Notes under the pieces: model-generated
What the model saw: only the letters and a program-made list of their open reading frames with translations
Databases searched by the model: none
Told to the model about the DNA's origin: nothing
Source: Brachybacterium sp. YJGR34
GTDB lineage: Bacteria; Actinomycetota; Actinomycetes; Actinomycetales; Dermabacteraceae
Length of the DNA: 64,000 bases
NCBI RefSeq assembly: GCF_003347015.1
Contig: NZ_PNFB01000003.1
Span: 62,001 to 126,000 of the forward strand
Direction: 5' to 3'
Translations under genes and position numbers: made by a program
Part shown: one piece after another, positions 59,453-64,000 of the stretch
Numbering within the stretch: the stretch's first letter is position 1
Layout of the letters: each line of letters opens with the position of its first letter

Positions 59453-59878
59453 ATGGATCTGTCGACGACCTATCGCCGGTACCTCGCGGCCGTCGTGCGC
59501 TTCCACCTGGTGGGCGCCGATGTCGCCGGGATCGGGGTCACGGACTACCAGGCCGCGAGCCTGCTCGACGCGGAGGGTCCGCTGACCTCCGGTGAGCTCG
59601 GCCGTCTGCTGCGGCTCTCGCCCAGTGCGACCACCCGTGCCGTCGACCGGCTGATCGCCGCGGGCATCGCCGAGCGCACCGCCGATCCGTCGGACCGCCG
59701 CCGAACGCTGGTCCGGCACACGGGGCATATGCCCGATGGCCTGCTCGAGTTCTTCGAGAGTGCGCGCGAGCCGATCGGGGCGGCCATCGCCGGGCTGAGC
59801 GACACGCAGCGAGAGGGCCTGGAGGCCTACCTCCTGGCGGCGACCGAGGCGTACGGGGAGGCCGTCAAGCCAGAGTGA
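59453..59878 (+). CDS. MarR family transcriptional regulator
   Basis: 141 residues. Winged helix with LTSGELGRLLRLSPSATTRAVDRLIAAGIAERTADPSDRRRTLVRHT, including the DxR wing motif. First helix region MDLSTTYRRYLAAVVRFH forms the dimer interface. GAAGGAGC precedes the ATG. Probably represses itself and the divergent SnoaL-like gene, with a small aromatic or oxidative signal as inducer, by family. Confidence 0.92.
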   Translation: MDLSTTYRRYLAAVVRFHLVGADVAGIGVTDYQAASLLDAEGPLTSGELGRLLRLSPSATTRAVDRLIAAGIAERTADPSDRRRTLVRHTGHMPDGLLEFFESAREPIGAAIAGLSDTQREGLEAYLLAATEAYGEAVKPE

Positions 59879-60098
59879 TCGGCCGCCCGCTGATCGCGGG
59901 GTCGGCGTGTGGGGCGGAATCACGGCCAGCATGTGCACACGAAGGTCCTCGATCGAGCCGTCCTGTGCACATTCTGGCTCTACTTTCTGGCGGTCGCTCA
60001 GGTCATCGCCGACGTGAGGCGGGGGTTCGGGGGTGAGGCTGTCCGGGTCGGGCCGGAACGGCCTCCCGGGTGTGTGACGAGCTGTGGCCGCCCACCCC
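59879..60098. other. Intergenic region with two TGTGCACA palindromes
   Basis: 220 bases between marR and the copper ATPase promoter. TGTGCACA occurs at 59932-59939 and 59964-59971, 32 bases apart (three helical turns), suggestive of a dimeric operator. No gene is supported. Confidence 0.45.
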
Positions 60099-60127
60099 TT
60101 GAGGAATACCCCTGGGGGGTATACGTT
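60099..60127 (+). promoter_or_regulatory. Promoter of the copper-type ATPase with CsoR-like operator in its spacer
   Basis: TTGAGG (60099-60104) and TACGTT (60122-60127) are 17 bases apart. Between them lies ATACCCC-TGG-GGGGTAT (60106-60122), the pattern of actinobacterial CsoR copper repressor sites (TACCCC...GGGGTA). CsoR bound there would block RNA polymerase; copper would release it. No csoR gene in the window. Confidence 0.7.
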
Positions 60128-60164
60128 GACGGGGAAGGACAGCATCCCGGAGGAGAGGACCACC

Positions 60165-62312
60165 ATGAGTCACCAGTCCCCGGCGCCCCCGCCGACCGAC
60201 CACGCAGAGCATCACGGCCCGGCGGACCACGCGCGTCACGCCGACCACACCGACCACACCGGCCACACCGGCCACGGCGCGCAGGGCGAGCACGGCGGCC
60301 ATGGCGAGCACAGCGGCCACGGCGATCATGTCGCCCAGTTCCGCCGCCTGTTCTGGATCATGCTGGTCCTGGCGGTGCCCGTCGTCGGCCTGAACAGCAT
60401 GTTCGCCCACCTGCTGGGCTACCACCTGCCCGAAGCGCCCTGGGTCGCCTGGGTCTCCCCGCTGCTCGGCACCGTCATGTACGCCTGGGGCGGCAAGCCC
60501 TTCCTCACCGGTGCCGTCTCCGAGATCCGCGCCCGGCGGCCCGGGATGATGCTGCTCATCGGCCTCGGGATCACCGTCGCCTTCCTCGCCTCCTGGGGAG
60601 CGAGCCTCGGCGTGCTCGACGCCCAGCTCGAGGTGTGGTGGGAGCTCGCGCTGCTGGTGGTGATCATGCTGCTGGGCCACTGGATCGAGATGCGCTCCCT
60701 GGCCCGGACCTCCTCCGCCCTGGACTCCCTCGCCGCTCTGCTGCCCGATCGCGCTGAGCGGCTCGAGGGGGAGCGGATCGTCGAGGTCGACCCCTCTGAG
60801 CTCGCCGTGGGCGACCTCGTGATCGTGCGCCCCGGCGCCGCCGTCCCGGCCGACGGCGCGATCGTCGACGGCGCGGCGAGCATGGACGAATCGATGGTCA
60901 CCGGGGAGTCCGCGACCGTGCGTCGCGAGCGCGGCGACCAGGTGGTCGCCGGGACCGTCGCCACCGACTCCGGCCTCCGGATCGAGGTCAGCGCGGTGGG
61001 TGAGGAGACCACGCTGGCGGGCATCGGCCGGCTCGTCGAGGAGGCGCAGAGCTCCAGCTCCCACGCCCAGCGCCTCGCGGACCGGGCCGCGGGCTGGCTG
61101 TTCTGGTTCGCCCTCGGTGCCGCGCTGCTGTCCGCGACGATCTGGCTGCTGGTCGGCGTCCCGGACCAGGCCGTCCTGCGCGCCATCTCCGTCCTGGTCA
61201 TCGCCTGCCCTCACGCCCTGGGCCTCGCGATCCCGCTGGTCGTGTCGCTCGCCACCGAGCGGGCCGCGCGCGGCGGCGTGCTGATCACGGACCGCCTGGC
61301 GCTCGAGTCGATGCGCACCGTGGACACCGTCCTGTTCGACAAGACCGGCACCCTCACGGCGGGCGAGCCGGCCCTGACCGCCATCGCCCCCGCCGCGGGC
61401 CACGACGAGAAGGAGATCCTCGCCCTCGCCGCCGCGGTCGAGGCGCCCAGCGAGCACCCTCTGGCCCGTGCGATCCACGGCGCGGCCGGGGAGCGGGAGC
61501 TGCCGGTCCCCGGCGCGGAGGACTTCACCTCCTCCCCGGCCGTCGGCGTGCGCGCCGTGGTGGACGGCGCCGTGATCGAGGTGGGCGGACCCGCCCTGCT
61601 GGAGCAGCACGGCGCGTCCGAGCTGCCCGACGTCGACGCCTGGCGCGCCGAGGGCGCGATCATCCTCCACGTCCTCTCCGACGGCGAGGTGCTCGGTGCG
61701 CTGCGCCTGAGCGATGCGATCCGGCCCGAGTCCCGCGAGGCGGTCGACGCCCTGCATGCGATCGGCGCCCAGGTCGTCATGATCACCGGCGACGCGCAGG
61801 CGGTGGCCGAGTCCGTCGGCCGCGAGCTCGGCATCGACCGAGTCGTGGCCGGGGTGCGCCCCGAGGGCAAGGCCGCCGCGGTCGCGGCGCTGCAGGAGGA
61901 GGGGCGGACGGTCGCGATGGTCGGCGACGGCGTCAACGACGCTCCGGCACTCGCCCAGGCCGACGTCGGCCTCGCGATCGGCGCCGGCACCGACGTCGCC
62001 ATCGGCTCCGCCGGCGTGGTCCTGGCCTCTTCCGACCCGCGCTCTGTGCTCTCGGTCCACGAGCTCTCCCGCGCCGCCTACCGCAAGATGCGCCAGAACC
62101 TCTGGTGGGCCGCCGGGTACAACCTGCTCGCGGTGCCGCTCGCGGCGGGTCTCCTCGCCCCCATCGGCTTCGTGCTCCCGATGAGCGTGGGAGCGCTGCT
62201 GATGTCCGCCTCGACCGTCGTCGTCGCGCTCAACGCGCAGCTCCTGCGCGGGCTCGACCTGCGACCGGAGGCGAGCGCCGCCCGAGTGCTGGGCCGGGAC
62301 GGAGGGTCGTGA
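60165..62312 (+). CDS. Copper-transporting P1B-type ATPase (CPH motif, CopB-like)
   Basis: 715 residues. His-rich N-terminus (about residues 12-56; repeated DH, HGH, GEH) replaces the usual CxxC metal domain. Helix 6 metal motif is C348-P-H350, then phosphorylation site DKTGT at D392 and the hinge GDGVNDAP. CPH with an N-terminal His-rich tail marks the CopB subgroup, which exports Cu(II)/Cu(I) or silver. GGAGAGGACCACC precedes the ATG; the in-frame upstream start at 60084 falls before the promoter. The promoter carries a CsoR-like site. Confidence 0.9.
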   Translation: MSHQSPAPPPTDHAEHHGPADHARHADHTDHTGHTGHGAQGEHGGHGEHSGHGDHVAQFRRLFWIMLVLAVPVVGLNSMFAHLLGYHLPEAPWVAWVSPLLGTVMYAWGGKPFLTGAVSEIRARRPGMMLLIGLGITVAFLASWGASLGVLDAQLEVWWELALLVVIMLLGHWIEMRSLARTSSALDSLAALLPDRAERLEGERIVEVDPSELAVGDLVIVRPGAAVPADGAIVDGAASMDESMVTGESATVRRERGDQVVAGTVATDSGLRIEVSAVGEETTLAGIGRLVEEAQSSSSHAQRLADRAAGWLFWFALGAALLSATIWLLVGVPDQAVLRAISVLVIACPHALGLAIPLVVSLATERAARGGVLITDRLALESMRTVDTVLFDKTGTLTAGEPALTAIAPAAGHDEKEILALAAAVEAPSEHPLARAIHGAAGERELPVPGAEDFTSSPAVGVRAVVDGAVIEVGGPALLEQHGASELPDVDAWRAEGAIILHVLSDGEVLGALRLSDAIRPESREAVDALHAIGAQVVMITGDAQAVAESVGRELGIDRVVAGVRPEGKAAAVAALQEEGRTVAMVGDGVNDAPALAQADVGLAIGAGTDVAIGSAGVVLASSDPRSVLSVHELSRAAYRKMRQNLWWAAGYNLLAVPLAAGLLAPIGFVLPMSVGALLMSASTVVVALNAQLLRGLDLRPEASAARVLGRDGGS

Positions 62313-62379
62313 AGGACGCCGCGCCGACGTAGCCGGGAAAGCCGTGGCGCGTCGACGGGACGGCGCATACGGTCGGCTC

Positions 62380-63171
62380 ATGACGGCGACGACGCCCGCG
62401 GGCTTCCCGACTCGCCTCCCCGAGGTGCATGTCGACCTCCTCGAGGAGTGCACCTCGCAGGTCGTGACCTGCGACGAGCTCCAATGGTGGTTCGTGATCC
62501 CCCGGGTCGGGGAGGCCACGGCGGCGGCGTGGTACGACCGAGCCACCGCCGAGCTCACCGCGGTGCGGCGGACGCGACGGCCCGCCTCCGCGGTGAAGGG
62601 CGCCGCCGGCGACGTGCTGATCGAGATCGAGGAGTCGACCTACGCCCCCGAGGACTGGCGCGGGGTGGGTCGGAGGGACATCCGGTTCACGGCCCGCCTC
62701 GGCCCGCATCGAGCTGAGTTCCTCAGCGTGGAGCAGGCCGGCATACGCACCGATGTCTCCGCACCCGACTTCGCAGCGAACTGGTGCGACTCTCTGGGAC
62801 GGACGATCCGCGAGAGCGGGCGAGTGGTGACCGAGGGCCCGCGCACCGTCGTGACGGTCGCGGAGGAAGGGGCCCGTGTGGACCTCGTCGACCTCACGGT
62901 CGACGGCGTGACGCGCCGCTGTGTACGCGTCCTCGACATCGCGCCCGGCGCCATGCCGAGCGAGTTCGGTCAGGCGATCATCGACCTGGAGACCGGCAGG
63001 ACCCTCGCCTACTGGCAGTACCGGCCGGAGACCTGGGACGACGACGCGCCGACCTGGCTCGCCGAGCATCCAGGCGTGGACCTGACCATTGACGGCGTCC
63101 GGTACCAGCGCAGGAACTGCACCGGCCGGGACGAGATCGCCCTGACGGACCACGCGTTGGCACTCCGCTGA
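62380..63171 (+). CDS. Hypothetical protein
   Basis: 263 residues, no membrane segment or signal. Reads like a soluble alpha/beta protein with WWFVIPRVGEATAAAWYD, then VRVLDIAPGAMPSEFGQAII and TLAYWQYRPETWDDDAPTW. I do not recognise the family. Strictly coding-like composition. TACGGT lies six bases before the ATG, so probably leaderless; GTG at 62344 is less likely. Confidence 0.65.
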   Translation: MTATTPAGFPTRLPEVHVDLLEECTSQVVTCDELQWWFVIPRVGEATAAAWYDRATAELTAVRRTRRPASAVKGAAGDVLIEIEESTYAPEDWRGVGRRDIRFTARLGPHRAEFLSVEQAGIRTDVSAPDFAANWCDSLGRTIRESGRVVTEGPRTVVTVAEEGARVDLVDLTVDGVTRRCVRVLDIAPGAMPSEFGQAIIDLETGRTLAYWQYRPETWDDDAPTWLAEHPGVDLTIDGVRYQRRNCTGRDEIALTDHALALR

Positions 63172-63195
63172 GGAGGCCGCCTCCCCGGACCCGCC

Positions 63196-64000
63196 TCAGC
63201 CGCGCTGGAGACGGCCGCGGACCACCGTCGCGTACAGCACCGACATCCCCGCCACGAAGCCGAGACCCACCGCCAGAGCGGTGTGGTACTCGCTCTCCCA
63301 CACCATGATCCCGAAGGTGAACAGGATGAAGGCGATCGCGAACAGCTGCCCGCAGGGCCACAGCGGCACCGGGAACTCCAGCGCCGCGCGCTCCTGCCGC
63401 GTCATGCCACGGCGGGAGGCGACCTGGGCCAGCAGGATCATCAGCCACACGAAGATCGTCGCGAAGGTCGCGAGCGAGGCGACGATCGTGAAGACCTCGT
63501 CCGGCAGCGCGTAGTTCAGGACCACGCCGATCACCAGGACGCCCAGCAGGGCGAGCGTGGTCACCACCGGCACGCCGCGCACGGTGTGCGCCATCGCCCT
63601 CGGCGCGAGCCGCTCCCGGGCCATGCCGGCGACCACCCGTCGGGCGCCGAAGAGGTCCGCGTTGATGGCCGACAGCGCCGCGGTGATCACCACGATGTTC
63701 AGCAGCGCCGCCGCCCAGTTCACCCCGAGGGTGGTGAAGATCTGGACGAACGGGGACTCCTCACCGGTGATGAGGTGCCAGGGGGTCAGCAGCAGGATGA
63801 TGCCGATCGCGAGCACGTAGAACAGCAGGATCCGCACCGGGACCGTGTTCACGGCGCGGGGGATCGCCCGGGCGGGGTCCTCCGCCTCGGTGCCGGCCAC
63901 GCCGATGATCTCGGTCCCGCCGAAGGCGAAGAGCACCAGGACGAACGCACTGATCATGCCCTCCACGCCGTGGGGGAAGAAGCCGCCGTCGGCGGTGAGG
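63196..64000 (-). CDS. Amino-acid permease (APC superfamily), 5' end beyond the window
   Basis: C-terminal about 268 codons of a permease; the frame is open to base 64000. Segments include ADGGFFPHG (64000 side), FVLVLFAFGGTEIIGVAGTEAEDP, AINADLFGARRVVAGMARERLAP and ten-residue loops between six to seven helices. Typical of GabP/AnsP/CycA-like carriers, as is the permease at 8367. Specificity cannot be stated from this part. Converges on the hypothetical gene at 62380. Confidence 0.9.
   Translation of the reverse strand, partial: LTADGGFFPHGVEGMISAFVLVLFAFGGTEIIGVAGTEAEDPARAIPRAVNTVPVRILLFYVLAIGIILLLTPWHLITGEESPFVQIFTTLGVNWAAALLNIVVITAALSAINADLFGARRVVAGMARERLAPRAMAHTVRGVPVVTTLALLGVLVIGVVLNYALPDEVFTIVASLATFATIFVWLMILLAQVASRRGMTRQERAALEFPVPLWPCGQLFAIAFILFTFGIMVWESEYHTALAVGLGFVAGMSVLYATVVRGRLQRG

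Noticed and set aside
60003-62558. Long minus-strand frame opposite the copper ATPase
   Set aside because: Antisense shadow with no domain and a composition fixed by the codon bias of the true gene.
1-64000. CRISPR arrays, insertion sequences, prophage or conjugative genes
   Set aside because: No regular spacer repeats, transposase, integrase or terminal inverted repeat pairs were seen by eye on either strand.

Overview
The window is chromosomal DNA of a very high-GC, Gram-positive actinomycete. Codons end almost entirely in G or C, several starts are GTG, and many genes have an actinobacterial TAnnnT -10 hexamer six or seven bases before the start codon. Gene content (rpsF-ssb-rpsR-rplI next to a class A penicillin-binding protein, a MocR/YczE pair, SelO, paired CNNM transporters, many GNAT, phosphotransferase and sugar genes) fits Micrococcales. 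A Brachybacterium-like member of the Dermabacteraceae is my best guess, from general resemblance only. I see no insertion sequence, prophage, CRISPR array, rRNA or integron, so this reads as core chromosome with accessory metabolic modules.

Layout. 1-3980: the 3' part of a bifunctional penicillin-binding protein, then rpsF-ssb-rpsR-rplI behind a structured leader that can hide the rpsF ribosome binding site, closed by a strong terminator. 3991-6178: a phytanoyl-CoA dioxygenase-like gene and a small partner, divergent from an AraC regulator. 6204-9791: a MocR-type regulator divergent from yczE, then an amino-acid permease. 9910: tRNA-Leu(CAG). 10073-12771: lipase-like hydrolase, NYN-domain protein, glutathione-independent formaldehyde dehydrogenase. 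12963-16086: a sugar or polyol catabolic operon (ROK regulator, TIM-barrel isomerase, Gfo/Idh oxidoreductase). 16220-21763: SelO, a membrane TM-repeat (CmpX-like) protein, a DUF4091-type glycosidase-like protein, a 12-codon ORF with an unusually long Shine-Dalgarno sequence, and a small esterase. 21887-25929: a possible leader ORF, two CNNM/CorC-type transporters and a methyltransferase in an overlapping operon, then an SDR. 25954-30401: cupin, LarC, small membrane proteins, fused PabB-PabC. 30577-35540: MFS exporter with a winged-helix-like tail, beta carbonic anhydrase, a second MFS protein, a Nudix-GNAT fusion. 35544-41590: a streptomycin-kinase-like protein, a PhnB-like protein, a GrpB-nucleotidyltransferase fusion, a three-gene ABC-2 exporter and an unknown protein. 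41657-47964: small enzymes, an N-acetylglucosamine-kinase-like gene, and an unusual Phd-like/pseudo-receiver protein. 48047-54733: a second dioxygenase/AraC divergent module beside a sugar isomerase, an aldo/keto reductase and a sugar ABC importer without its ATPase. 54968-64000: methyltransferase, metallo-beta-lactamase/rhodanese fusion, MarR/SnoaL-like divergent pair, a copper-type P1B ATPase behind a CsoR-like operator, an unknown protein and the 3' part of an amino-acid permease.

How the parts work together. Most modules are small divergent regulator/target pairs with inverted repeats between them (AraC/dioxygenase twice, MocR/YczE, MarR/SnoaL-like). Sugar or polyol use recurs: a ROK-controlled oxidoreductase/isomerase operon and an importer flanked by an epimerase, an aldo/keto reductase and a dioxygenase. 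The most interesting unexplained signals are the 12-codon ORF at 20896 with 15 bases complementary to the 16S rRNA 3' end, the leader ORF overlapping the CNNM start, and several unusual domain fusions.
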